A DNA stretch of 64,000 nucleotides, from the NCBI GenBank assembly GCA_034670405.1, contig JAXDDX010000173.1, forward strand, positions 186,001 through 250,000, given 5' to 3'. Under the pieces are notes generated by a model, which did no database searches, was not told where the DNA came from, and saw nothing but the letters and a program-made list of their open reading frames with translations. Both the position numbers and the translations under genes were made by a program. Shown piece by piece: positions 12,163-23,287 of the stretch. Position 1 is the stretch's first letter. Each line of letters begins with the position of its first letter. Origin of the DNA: Hoplostethus atlanticus. Its lineage: Eukaryota > Chordata > Actinopteri > Trachichthyiformes > Trachichthyidae.

Positions 12163-12739
12163 ATGTGAGGAAATTCCAAGACTAAGGTTCCATATTTACC
12201 AAGCGTTTATGGTGGCATTAATACAGTTGCATGCATAAAAAGTGTCAATTCTGATCTGTGTGCACAAGCATTTTGCAAGTGGAAATGGGATAGTTTGACC
12301 CAATTGCAATGGTAGGGTGCAAAAATAGAGGAAGACATTGAAATTAATCAATCCTATAGATTTTCTAAACCAAAATGCGCCAGTTTCACCTGAATGCATG
12401 GTATTTAATGCTGAGAGGACCCTTCTCATCGTGAGAGAGCTTCATTTGAGAAATGTCAGAAGATGATCAAAGACAATTATAAATAGCCAAGGTAGATGAT
12501 ATTATCACTGCTCAATGAAATAAAAAACAGACTGGAACCTCGGACCGAGAAGACTCATGCCATAACCGCATTGACAAAACTCAACTCAAAACTCTCCTGG
12601 CCTCTGGCTCATTCCAGTGGATGGTGGCAGTGGCGATATCACTACTCTCTTATCTGTGCAATGTTAAAATGGCTTGCCATACATGTTTCACCTGGTAGAC
12701 ACAGTATTGCATCTCAGGTATTCTAATTGGAAAATTGCG

Positions 12740-13920
12740 CCTGACTGACTGTCTCTTTATAATGATATCCGTCTAATAATCAGAAGAGGTGAGCCCTCGA
12801 TTTCACTGATTTTCTACCATCATGTCCAGGATACATAAATAACACACAATAGTCAGTTCTTTATAAATGCAAAGGTTTATTAACTAAGTAAAAACAATTA
12901 ACAATAATAGATGGATAAAGGTATTCTAAAGCGTAAACAAATCATGGCAAGAAAGACTAGCAAATGAAATGGCAAGCAACATTGGCAAATGGTATGGCAC
13001 ATAACAGTGGCAGATGATATGGCAAGTGACAATGGCAGGCGAAGGACGATAGCGAAGGACGGCTTGGCGGACAGCTGACAGTTTACAGGACACTTAGGAT
13101 AGAATGGAAAGGACAGAGAATAGTGGTGAGAGAGAGGTTGTTCTATCCTCACTTTCACTGTTCAACACTGCCTTTGCATCACCCGTGCATCAACAAGAAA
13201 GTTGGTTACCGTCTGGTTTGTAGTGCGTCCGTGGGGTCTTCCTCTCTGTGGTAACTGTCATGCAGTCGCAGTAGACTTGTAAACACAAGCACGTGTCGGT
13301 CTGGCCCAGTTGATGTCCGGGAGAGGGAGAGGTTGAAGTTTTGACTCACGTCGTTCAGGGAGCAGAGAGTAGCGGCTGGCTACTGACTTTGTTTCGGAGA
13401 CTTCTGTTGGTCTTCTGGATCAAGCTGCGTGAATTTGATCGGGCGCCTCGTCGAGATTCACTGTAGAGCTGATCTGTTAGTTGAGTTTGTTGTAAGAGTT
13501 GTTCTCAGTTGTTCTTTGTTCGTTCAAGTTCTTCTTAGTTATTTTTTTTTGGTCAAGGGCTGAAAGGGTTTTATGGTATGTCAGGTGGCTAGGTGTTTCC
13601 CTCATTTGCATGCATCAGATTTACAACCATTCCCTAAAACTGCATTTCCAGCTCAGGTTTGGAAAACATCATCTCACTTGATCACATGGGGATGCAAGTG
13701 ACATATTTAATCACCTTAAAGCCAATAGATTTGTATGACACCAAACATCACTGTCTTACCACAAAATACTGGCGAGTAAATAAAAAGTCCTAATAAAACA
13801 CTCTGTGTGCCTTGAATAACAGATAGAATACATGAGTGTAAGGTACATCATCTGCCACAGGATGTGAAGTTTATATCTAAGAGAACACATACAGAAAACA
13901 CATTCTTGCACTACATTGCA
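12740..13920. other. No gene recognised (gria2 intron 2)
   Basis: The segment 12940-13045 has recurring atggca/tggcaa motifs, loosely tandem. The rest, including GC-richer sequence at 13190-13460, showed no gene or repeat family I could name. Confidence 0.5.
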
Positions 13921-13922
13921 GC

Positions 13923-14655
13923 TAGTGCTGCACGATTAATCTAGTCGCAATGTCAACCTGTGCGATTATATAACCGCAGGTCCTGACAGTTGAGTAGAAT
14001 TTTTTGCTCAATGCAGTTTACTCATATGAGCTGACAGAAATACACTGTAGGAATCGTTAAGGAGATTCGTCCGTCACCCATACACCCCCCCCCCCCAAAA
14101 AAACTCTTTGGATCGGGGCGAATCACACAAGGTACCCAAATTGACGTGAAGACCTGCTCTTAAGCAACAGCAGACAATCTGCTTCCTGTTTACACCGGCA
14201 CACGCATGCCCAGTGTAGGTGAATGGTTACGTGATATGCGTTTTCAGGTGTATTAGCATTGACGGAGATAATTTCTGAAACGGTGCTAAAACGCTTCTGT
14301 GAACGGAGATCCTACGTATCCTACATTTTTAGAAGAGGTTGTACAAAGTATGCCCCATTTTGTAACTTAATCACTAATTTTTATGTTACACCCTGCTTAA
14401 ATGTCCTTGTTTGTTTGGGCATTCAAAATGTCTTATTTGAATGAAAATTTGTTTGCAGAAATGCCTTTATTTTGAAAAATATTTTGTTATTTATTTAATT
14501 TTGTAAAATATTAAGTTATTTTGAAAACAGTACTGTACAAATTTTTGTTTTTGTATTTTTTATGTTAGTTTGTATGTTTGAGTTGAGAAATACACATTTC
14601 AAAATTATCAGTAATCTGTGCATTTTTCCTTGATAACCAAGCAAGTAGACTAGGG
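13923..14655 (+). mobile_element. DNA-transposon MITE, 'tgctgcacgat' family (copy of 47957)
   Basis: It starts agtgctgcacgattaat. Its distal part (about 14510-14655) is the reverse complement of 48035-48187, sharing ttgaaaacagtactgtaca and ccttgataaccaagcaagta. The copy near 47957 begins tagtgctgcacgattt, so the family has this motif at its end. The right boundary here is uncertain. Confidence 0.6.
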
Positions 14656-14659
14656 TAAC

Positions 14660-15647
14660 TCTGGCACCTAAAATACTGTCAGCTGAAGACCAAGAGTCAG
14701 TTTCTCTACTTTTGGTTTCAATGGCTTGGAGTACCATGAGTAAGGTCATTCATTTGTGTCCCCTCAAACTGGATTTTTTTCTTAATTTGGGGTCTTGGAG
14801 CAAGGTGTGTTTGTTCATGAATTGGGACACTTCAATTATGCTCTCGTAGTTGTGGTACAAGGCTACATCTTCAATATGCAGGATTGCATCACTGGGGACA
14901 TTTACCCAAAGTGTTTGGTTGTAAGTTAAGGTTGTAGCTTGATCCCATCCATGCGTTCTTTAATGAATGGCTTACTTGGACAGAGTGAATGTCTTTGGTC
15001 AATGCTTTTACAGAGGTATCACATAGGTTGGAATGTGACCTATGGCTAGGCTGTCAACAGAAGAACTGACTTCATGCAGCATGTCAGTCATCAACATGGA
15101 GACAATCTGGGTGTGAGCATGATCGGTCTGAACTACAGACAGGAGTTTTTTGACGGTCTGGATAGTTTGGTTGAGGGCTATGTTCAAAGCTAAGACTGCT
15201 CTTGTACATATTTGCCAACGACCTGTAGCTGCACAGCTTGATCAAGCATCTGCCTTCTAACTTTGGGAATTTCACTCTGCAATTCTCCTTCCTGTTTCCT
15301 GACTCTAGTTAGGCTAATAGCATTGACAGTGGACTAAATAGAGTGCTAATTGCAGCTGCTGCTGTGAATAAAACCACCTACAAATCGCTTTGGTCGCTTG
15401 TGGTAACCGCTCAACTCAGCTTGAGTCAGAGTGAAGCTGTTGTAGCATAGGGGTAATGTCAACTTCAGCATGCATCAGTGTATCTCAGGTCCAACTAACA
15501 CCTGCCCAACTGGTTATAGAGGCAGTGGTAGTGACATGCTTCTGGGACACTTCGTAGGGGCTGAGTCTTGTGTGTGTTCAGCAGTTAGTGATCAGTAGCC
15601 TGGGTTGGTGTCTTAGTACAATGCATGAACTAGGGCCTGGAGACTGA
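14660..15647. other. No gene recognised (gria2 intron 2)
   Basis: Unremarkable intronic sequence. No splice-flanked open frame or repeat family was recognised. Confidence 0.5.
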
Positions 15648-15936
15648 TCTCTGGTTTCAAAAGGGTCCAGCTGCAGACCTCCACTCACATCACCCTACCT
15701 CCACTCTCATCACCCTAGTTCTGTGAGCCAATGGGGGTTGAGCATGAGTAGTGGGGTTGGTTGAGCATGAGTAGTGGGGTTGGTTGAGCATTAGTGGGGT
15801 TCCGTTGTATGAAGTACGTAAACTTTCACTTATTTCACCTTAGCAGTCCACCAAAATCTGTTTCTGAACAATTTTGAGGCGAGAAATAAGCTATCCAGTT
15901 GCTGAATCTTCACTCATATTAGATCTACAAGGCCTA

Positions 15937-16003
15937 ATTTAAAAGTTTGTTCCAACTTTCGTAAGTCAACGGCACTACTGCACTGCCGGTTGCCACCGTT
16001 TTC

Positions 16004-16038
<35 letters not shown>

Positions 16039-16553
16039 GATCCTTAAATAGTTCAATAAAATAATTAGCCTGCCTACTGTGTTGTGAATGTTTTCTCTTT
16101 TTCAAGGTGTGCTTGGACCCCTTCAATCACCGCCTGCAGCTACACTGGAATCTGTAATGTTTTAAATGGTAAATGGTAAATGGACTGTACTTATATAGCG
16201 CTTTTCTAGTCTTTTCCGACCACTCAAAGCGCTTTACACTACATTCACATTCACCCCATTCACACACAAGGCGCAGCTTCGGGAGCAATTTGGGGTTCAG
16301 TGTCTTGCCCAAGGACACTTCGACATGTGGACTGGAGGAGCCTGGGATCGAACCGCCGATCTTCTGATTAGCGGACGACCCGCTCTACCGCCTGAGCCAC
16401 AGGCTGATAGGTTTTACATAACTGGAGTGACAATTATCAATTTAATATTTGTAATATATATCACTGTGTGATAGATAGATAGATAGATAAAAGCAGTGGC
16501 AACTGGCAGTGCAGTAGTGCCGTTGACTTACGAAAGTCGGAACATTAGGCTGT
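15937..16553. mobile_element. Nested TIR element (with SINE) inserted in the left palindrome arm
   Basis: Ends gcctaatttaaaag...ttcc.actttcgtaagtc and the complement cgaaagtcggaacattaggc form inverted repeats that extend over gtaagtcaacggcactactg. (TATC)n at 16004-16037 is mirrored by (GATA)n at 16469-16488. The right palindrome arm lacks this block and reads straight through (ggccta joined to tgtggcgg near 17425), giving an approximate empty site. Confidence 0.75.
16164..16406 (-). mobile_element. tRNA-derived SINE, copy 1
   Basis: Read on the minus strand it begins with a tRNA-like head: TGGCTCAGGCGGTAGAG as A box and GGTTCGATCCC (16343-16353) as B box. It ends in a tail with the stem-loop half AAAGCGCTTTGAGTG and AGAAAAGCGCTATATAAGT, then a run of ACCATTT units. 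The tail resembles those borrowed from L2-clade LINEs. A second, longer copy lies at 60922-61241. Confidence 0.82.
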
Positions 16554-17879
16554 GGCGGACTGGGGGGAGGGAGGGTGGTAGGTTCGGCTGGTCTCAGCGG
16601 CTGCGGCCAATTAAAGCTGATTGCAGCCAGGCCTTTTTTAACCTGTGTGTGGATGTGTGAGCGTGAGGGACGCGCCAGTGTGAGAGGCTGGTGGCGTGGA
16701 TGCAGGAGCCGGCGGTGATCGGGAGGATCAAGGGTCTGCGGCTGGAGTGCCGGGACGGAGGCGAGGGCGCGAGCTGGAGAGGACGGAGTGGGAGAGCGCG
16801 ACAACTGACGGAGGCGACAACTGACGGAGGTCTCCGGGGGTGCAGTCGGGAGCTGCCTGGAAGAGCCGGTGACAGTCGGGGTTGGAGCGGGACGCTCCTG
16901 GAAGCCTGGCCGGCTTTGGGGTTCCGCGGCTGACTCGCCGGGGAGGACTGAGGTGCGTCGGCGGAGGGAGACGGCGCAATCAACACCGGGGCCGGGTTTA
17001 TTGTGTGTGCCAGCCGGCCAGGCTTCCAGGAGCATCCCGCTCCAACCCCGACTGTCACCGGCTCTTCCAGGTGGCTCCCGACTGCACCCCCGGAGACCTC
17101 CGTCAGTTGTCGCCGCGGAGGGAGACGCGCACTCTCCCACTCCGTCCTCTCCAGCTCGCGCCCTCGCCTCCGTCCCGGCACTCCAGCCGCAGACCCTCGC
17201 TCAGACGCGGCTGCTGCTGGCTTGCCGTCGCTCCTCCAATCCGCCGGCCCTCGATCCTCCCGATCGCTGCCGGCTCCTGCATCCACGCCGCCAGCCTCTC
17301 ACACTGGCGCGTCCCTCACGCTCACATCCACACACAGGTTAAAAAAGGCCTGGCTGCAATCAGCTTTAATTGGCCGCAGCCGCTGAGACCAGCCGAACCT
17401 ACCACCCTCCCTCCCCCCAGTCCGCCACATAGGCCTTGTAGATCTAATATGAGTGAAGATTCAGCAACTGGATAGCTTATTTCTTGCCTCAAAATTGTTC
17501 AGAAACAGATTTTGGTGGACTGCTAAGGTGAAATAAATGAAGGTTTACGTACTTCATACAACAGAACCCCACTAATGCTCAATCAACCCCACTACTCATG
17601 CTCAACCAACCCCACTACTCATGCTCAACCCCCATTGGCTCACAGAAGGGTACTGTGAGTGGAGGTCTCAAACCCCATTGGCTCACAGAACTAGGGTGAT
17701 GAGAGTGGAGGTAGGGTGATGTGAGTGGAGGTCTGCAGCTGGACCCTTCTCTCTGGTTTAGCTGCTATCGCGACAATGATGAGTGTCAAAAGAATCTGCG
17801 TTTGGATTCTAGCAACACAGACAAGGAATATACCCAACATCAGTAACTCGACAGGTATTGCATTACTGCACCCCCACTT

Positions 17880-18420
17880 GCAACTAAATTAGTTTTCTTC
17901 ACCGTGTTGAGAAAGCAAAAAGAAACATAACTGTTCTTATAATCCTAGAGAAAATCCTTTAGTCTCAAACGACTGCAACAGCAAACAAGTTACTTATCAG
18001 GCTTTGCTTTGGGGGCAGCTTAAATGCACCTGGTGGGTTTTTTACTCATATTTGACTTACTCAGGAACCTGGCTGTCCCCTACAAGTCCCATGGGGTTTT
18101 TGTGTGCTTTAATCTTTCGGTGGAACCGAAATGTGCACGCTGCATATGCGGCCAATAGACTACCTGTGTCGTGTCGTGGGTTTAACTTAACGAAACACCG
18201 GTGAAGGAAGGTGCCCACTTGATAACCCCAATGACGTGCCGCATAGCGCTGTTGGCTAGGGTAGGTAACTGGCGAATGGTGCCATCTGAGGAATGACTCT
18301 GTAGATCTATTGACAGTGTAGCCTGATGTCTGCTATGTGTTGCATCTGATGGTGGTTATATCACTCGTTTGTTTTTGTTTTTTTTAATCTGAATTGGGCT
18401 TCTATAATTGTTTACCTTGG
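17880..18420. repeat. Dispersed repeat shared with 52080-52315
   Basis: From about 18185 to 18420 the sequence matches 52080-52315 in reverse complement: ggtgaaggaagg, ttgataaccccaatgac, ggtgccatctgaggaatgac, gcctgatgtc and ttaatctgaattgg. It adjoins the LTR-retroelement relic at 18422-21215, so it may be part of that element's LTR. The portion 17880-18185 was not matched. Confidence 0.55.
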
Positions 18421-18421
18421 A

Positions 18422-21215
18422 TTATGGCACAAGGGATAGCAATATCTTGTCCTGTGTATTAATGAATGCCTGGCGAAGGGCATCACATGTTGATTTGATG
18501 CACACACATGGTGTGTCCTGGGAATGCATGATCATAAGCCCCCTTTGGCTCTGATGACTTACAAACCGAGGTGGAGTGCAGTCATCAGAGACATGGGCAA
18601 GAAGTCCCTGTTCTAGGCACACACCGTGCTTTGCCACGAGCAGATGTTGTAAACCATCAGAAAGATCAAGGTCTGCAGCAGTGTTTTTGTGATGGATAGC
18701 ATCCATCAAGCAAAGGAGGAATCTTTTCAACAGACGACACAGACTGGGTGCACCAGCTTCATTGGACCAATGGTAAGGTGCACCAGGGCGATAGAATTGA
18801 TCCTGGTACTCTAAGTAGAGTATGCTTGGATATCAACAAGTACGTCGACCTAACTGCAGGTTACTGTGATGGTTTGTTTGGGACTGGTGGGTGCTGCTTT
18901 AAGTTTAGCAAATAGCTAAAAGGACACCAGGATGATTTCTGAGGCAGTGTCAACCATGGCATCATGGGTGAGATGTTCAAGAAAATGTTGCCCAAGAATT
19001 TAATGAATGGTGGGGAACCCTGAACCGCCGCTTTGTCATTTTGGACCAGCAGGTCGCCCAGGTGGATTGCTATGATTCATTCTCCAGCACCAATGCTGGG
19101 TTTGAATCAGAGATCTGAGTTAGCTTTACAGAGTCGGAGTTAGTCAAGCTGAGGTCAGGCTCCTCGTTGGTACTCATCTGATTCCAAGTAGATATCCTCT
19201 TCAGATATCCTCTGTCTGAGCACGGAAGAGTTTCAAGAGGTTGGCCGTGGTGCTGGGAATCTAGGGCAAAAAGGTTAGTGTCTGCTTGGGATTGGTTTTG
19301 GGGTTTCAACTGACTAGGCTGAGGGGGTGCCTTTGGTGAATCTTTCGATTTCTTGACCCATCTGGGAGGACAGGTCGTAGACACTCTGTCCACACCTAGT
19401 CATAAGGAGGCTTCCTTTTTCAAATTCTTCAGGATTGTATCTGTAAGAGTTTGGATGTCTTCCTCGTTGAGGCCAAGTTTGCGCGGCTGGTGGTTCAACT
19501 CACCTGTCTTTCTTTGGGGCTTGTGATATTCCCTGTCCCCAGTATCCTGTCTGTTGTACCGGTTACATTTGGATAACTTACCTGCAGGGTGATCACGGAA
19601 AGAGACATTTTTAGACTTTTATTGGGATTCTTCCCATACTCCTTATGCTGGCATCGGCCCTCCCATTGATTTGCATTGCGACTGTAGCTCCCCTTGTTGT
19701 GGGAGTTATAACTCGGGTTGGACTAGGCAGCGGATGCACGTTTAGTTTACTTTCCGGTGGTGAAGAAAATAGTGGTGATGTGGTCGGCTCGTGGTTGTGA
19801 GCGCCTTCCAAGTTCCATAGCTAGTTTTTGGGTTTCAATGTTTAGGATAGTGTTATGGTCTGGATTCTTGCCCAAAGCCATTCTTTGTTTAGTGAAGCCT
19901 TTGAGAGCCAACTTGTGGAAGAATTTATGTATCATGTGTTGATTCTGTATCCTTAGTGTAGCGTCTAGGAGCTTTTAGGTGTAAAGTGATTTAGGTGTGC
20001 ATGTGTGAGAGTGTTTTGCGTTCTGGTCCAGAAGTTCGTACATGACACTAGGCACTGGGCCCTAAGTCAGGATTCGCATAAACCATACTAGAAGGCCAGT
20101 ACCATGAGGGGCACTGGAGAGACCTTACCCAGGACACTTTGACACAGCACACATTGTTCAGACTAAACTATTAGAACGACCTTGCAGATGTGTAGAAGTT
20201 ACCCCCCTTGTTTAGAAGATAACCCCCTTGTTTTTCTTAGCTTTATAATTTCTGTTCAGAGGCTTCTCTGGCAGAGATCTGCATACCATCTGAGGGGGCA
20301 ATGTCCCCCCCTGTTTGATCACTTTGTTTAGGCAGTGGGAGGGAACTAGCTTGTTGCCGACTGCGGTCATCGACTAATCGAGATCTTAGTTCACCCTTGA
20401 GCATTGACTCACTGGCAGCATCTTCATACTGGATTTTCAACCTCTCTCGATACCTTTGGGCATCGTCCAATTTATTATTTAGGTCTTGCATCTTGGTAGC
20501 TTCAGATAAATGTTGTGTCTTGAGGGCATCTATCTGAGTTTCGAGTCCTGCCATTTCAGTGTGGGCATTTCATTTCAACTGCTGCTTATTTTCATCTCAC
20601 TCCCTTTTGAGCATTACATTCTCTGCGTCTATTTCTTTCAGTGCGATTTCACATTTGTTGCATGTCCTGGTTTAGGTGATGATACTCCTGCTGCAGCTTA
20701 CTGTTCTTACTACGGATTGCTTTCATCTGTGTGATGGGGGGCGGGGTTGCAAAGCCAACCGCGGACAACCAGGGTTTCAAAAAGCTATTCTGAAAGCGAA
20801 TAGCCACTAAATCTGCGTAAACGGAGTAAGGGAAGGGAACACAAAGGTGATAAGGGAGAACTAAAATAATTCCGAGGTGCCCCTACAAGGAATCTAAAGA
20901 GGAACAGAAAACAACCCACTACGGGCGATAGTCTCTTAAAGAAGTAACAGAAAACTACCCTAACAGGCAACAAATTCCCCGAAAGAAAAGAGACAGAAAG
21001 AGAGTGGCGCCGAGTCAATAGACTTTCTTTGGATAGAGCGAGAGCGTACCGATACCGGCCAAGTGTAGTACAAACTGACACTGAAGCGCAGTACAGGGAG
21101 AGGCCGGTTTATAAAGGGCGCGGTCTCATTACCGGGATGAGCGGCACCTGGTGTTAAAATGGTGAAGGGGGAAGATCCAAAGGAACCACCGCCCCCAGTG
21201 GCTGAGTCAGTCACT
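18422..21215 (-). mobile_element. Decayed LTR-retroelement (Gypsy/ERV-like gag-pol relic)
   Basis: On the minus strand a coiled-coil gag-like segment (20554-20243, MAGLETQIDALKTQHLSEAT...) is followed by a Lys/Arg-rich segment (19935-19747). Broken gag/protease-like sequence continues to about 19000. A block at 18730-18422 carries TPPRFVSHQSQRGLMIMHSQ and is reminiscent of the integrase zinc-binding region. Reverse transcriptase is missing, so a large internal deletion is inferred. The upstream segment 20740-21215 has a TATAAA-type element near 21105-21112 and could be LTR or leader. Many stops and frameshifts. Assignment is by resemblance only. Confidence 0.5.
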
Positions 21216-21659
21216 GCACCATGACAATCTGGTTCTGTATTTGATCTGTCTCTTTATCAGTTAGTTTGAGCTGAGCTATCAAATTAAAAACCATGGTACC
21301 GAGGAGCTCATTAAGGGGCACTGCCTTTGGGTGTCTTACTTGTTCCTTGGCTGGAGGCACTGCTGTCTTAACTAGTTGCTTATCTGTTCAGAGCAAACTA
21401 ATTAATGAACGATTGGGTAAAGCCTATGCTATGGTTCATCAAGGCGTTACCAGGCAATGGTGTTTACAAAATTAATGTAAAGCATATAGCTGCAAGAGGC
21501 CATTTGTGGGTTCAAACCGTTTTGTTACTGCAAACTGCATGCAGAGTGACAGAAGAAGATAAATTCCACAAACAAATATATGCAGTTAACACTATGTTCA
21601 AGTAAGCAAGGCTGCTAGGACAGAGGCTTCCATTCTTGTGGAAGCTATAATTTTACAAA
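21216..21659. other. No gene recognised
   Basis: Nothing was identified between the LTR relic and the tandem array that follows. Confidence 0.5.
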
Positions 21660-22380
21660 CTTAGTATAACATAAATATCTATGAAGTTTTGTGATGATTG
21701 GACAAACTCATTGATTTATGGCACAATTTGCGCCAGACCCACGCCCTTGATCGGCAATGCCGTCACCCCCTATTGGTCAAAAAAACATTTTGTGGACATG
21801 TTTCAACAGTTTAATTAAAAATGTCCACCAAGTTTGGTGATGTTTGGACAAAGTGTCATTGATTTAAGGCCAAATTTGCACCAGGCCCATGCACATGCTT
21901 GGGACTGGTGGCGCCCCCTATTGAGAGATTTAAAAATAATTTTACACACGTGGTTCAACATTGTTATGAAACATATCCTGCAAGTTTTGTAATGATTGGA
22001 CAAACAATTTCTGATTTTTAGTCTGATTTGTGTTATGCCACGCCCATTTTTTTTGTTGCCATTTTAGCGCTCCCTAGTGGTCGATTTGAATGAAACTTTC
22101 AGAGTATGTTTCAGGTACTTTTGTGGAAATATCCTGCAAATTTTGTGATGATTGGCCCAACAGTTGTTGACTTTGGTCTATTTATGTGCTGAGCCACGCC
22201 CATCTTTAAGTTCATTGGTCAATATCTTGAAAACTAAATAAGATATCAACAAGCTTTATACACCTCTTGATAAGCTTAGTCCAATAATGATCCACATAAA
22301 ATTTGGTAGCAATCGGACCTACGGTTTAGGAGGAGATGTCAAAAATGTGTTTTTCAAAAAATTCAAAATGGCGTCATGTT
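21660..22380 (+). repeat. Tandem repeat of about 151-160 bp, five diverged units
   Basis: The phrase gttttgtgatgattggacaaac or a close variant recurs near 21682, 21833, 21984, 22140 and 22301. Each unit also holds a variant of gccacgcccat and gcgccccctattgg. Intervals are 151, 151, 156 and 161 bp. A similar repeat is widespread in teleosts. Confidence 0.8.
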
Positions 22381-22439
22381 GTCCTATTGGCCTCATTGGA
22401 GCATTTTGTGATGTGGTTCAGCACCTCTAAATGCCATGC

Positions 22440-22910
22440 TTCTCTGGAAAAAGGTGTCCTTTCCCCATTCAGGTGAAGGGTGAGCAACTGCCCCAAGTGG
22501 AGGAGGTATCCTGGGGTTGTATTCACCAATGAGGATAAAATAAATTGGTACATTGACCGCTGGTTAGGTGTAACAGCTGCAGTAGTGCGGGTATTGTATT
22601 GGACCATGGTTGTAAAGAGAAAGCAAAGCTCTGAATTTGATAAAATGAGGTTTCGCCTCAAGGTGACATGCTGAGGACCTCAGTGATCAAGGAGAACATC
22701 AGAGTTGAGCCATTGTTCCTCTGTATTGAGAGGATCCAGTGAAGCCAGATTCAGGTACCTGGTATGGATGCACCTCCCTTCAGAAGTATATCAGGCATGG
22801 CCGACTGGGAGGACATGCTGGGGCAGACACAGGGCATGGTGAAGGGACTACATCTCGTAGCATGCCTGGAAGGAGGAGCTGGGGAAAAGGATATCTGGGC
22901 TAGTATGGTG
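22440..22910 (+). mobile_element. RTE/Rex3-type LINE, 3'-terminal relic
   Basis: Degenerate coding sequence for the C-terminus of an RTE-clade polyprotein includes VKGEQLPQVEE near 22470, vvKRK near 22610, and phrases such as cagtgatcaaggagaacatc, gattcaggtacctgg, gggaggacatg and gggactacatctc. The 26015-26300 segment is a parallel relic. Stops and frameshifts throughout. A (gtgc)n run follows at 22911-22930. Confidence 0.75.
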
Positions 22911-23287
22911 TGCGTGCGTGCGTGCGTGCAATATTTAATGATAGACCTGTCCCCATGGGCAGAGCTACAGTGCTCACATCTACATCTTTTTCTCTCCCTC
23001 TGTTTCTTTCTCTCCATCACTCTGACAATCTATCTTTCTTGTCAATTCCTTGATTTATTTCTCTATCACCAAATAGTGGCCTGCACAGACTTTGGATAAC
23101 CTTTTCATCCTATTCCATCCTGCTGACACTTTGTGTGTATCAGGTTGACTTGTTAGAGGGGAATGAATCAACATGGTCAGAGTGCTGGGAGGGCATTCTG
23201 TTTAGTGTCATAATCAGACAAAATATTTTGGCTCATATTACACCATGGCTCAATTACATATAAACCAAAAACAGGTTTATAGACATA

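Larger units (their letters stand above)
15658..17749. mobile_element. GC-rich long-inverted-repeat (foldback) element with 10-bp target duplication
   Basis: The decamer tctctggttt flanks the element at 15648-15657 and 17750-17759. The termini are near-perfect inverted copies: aagggtccagctgcagacct at 15661 matches the complement ending at 17747. The match runs inward through 15661-15936 plus 16554-16915 on the left and 17011-17747 on the right, leaving a loop of only about 95 bp. The arms are highly similar, so the insertion is young or the arms are converted. The right arm has two extra tandem segments. The inner arms are very GC-rich and give long open frames on both strands that mirror each other and are not genes. 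Ten-base duplications with long TIRs are typical of Mutator-like or foldback elements; superfamily unproven. Confidence 0.85.

Noticed and set aside
16340-16406. tRNA-like sequence with A and B boxes
   Set aside because: Followed by a SINE body and tail and repeated at 61182-61241. It is a SINE head, not a tRNA gene. The same applies near 32890-32929.
16442-17475. Several long overlapping open frames (up to 232 codons) on both strands
   Set aside because: They lie in GC-rich inverted arms of the foldback element. The plus- and minus-strand peptides mirror each other, are Pro/Arg/Ser-rich, and lack domains.
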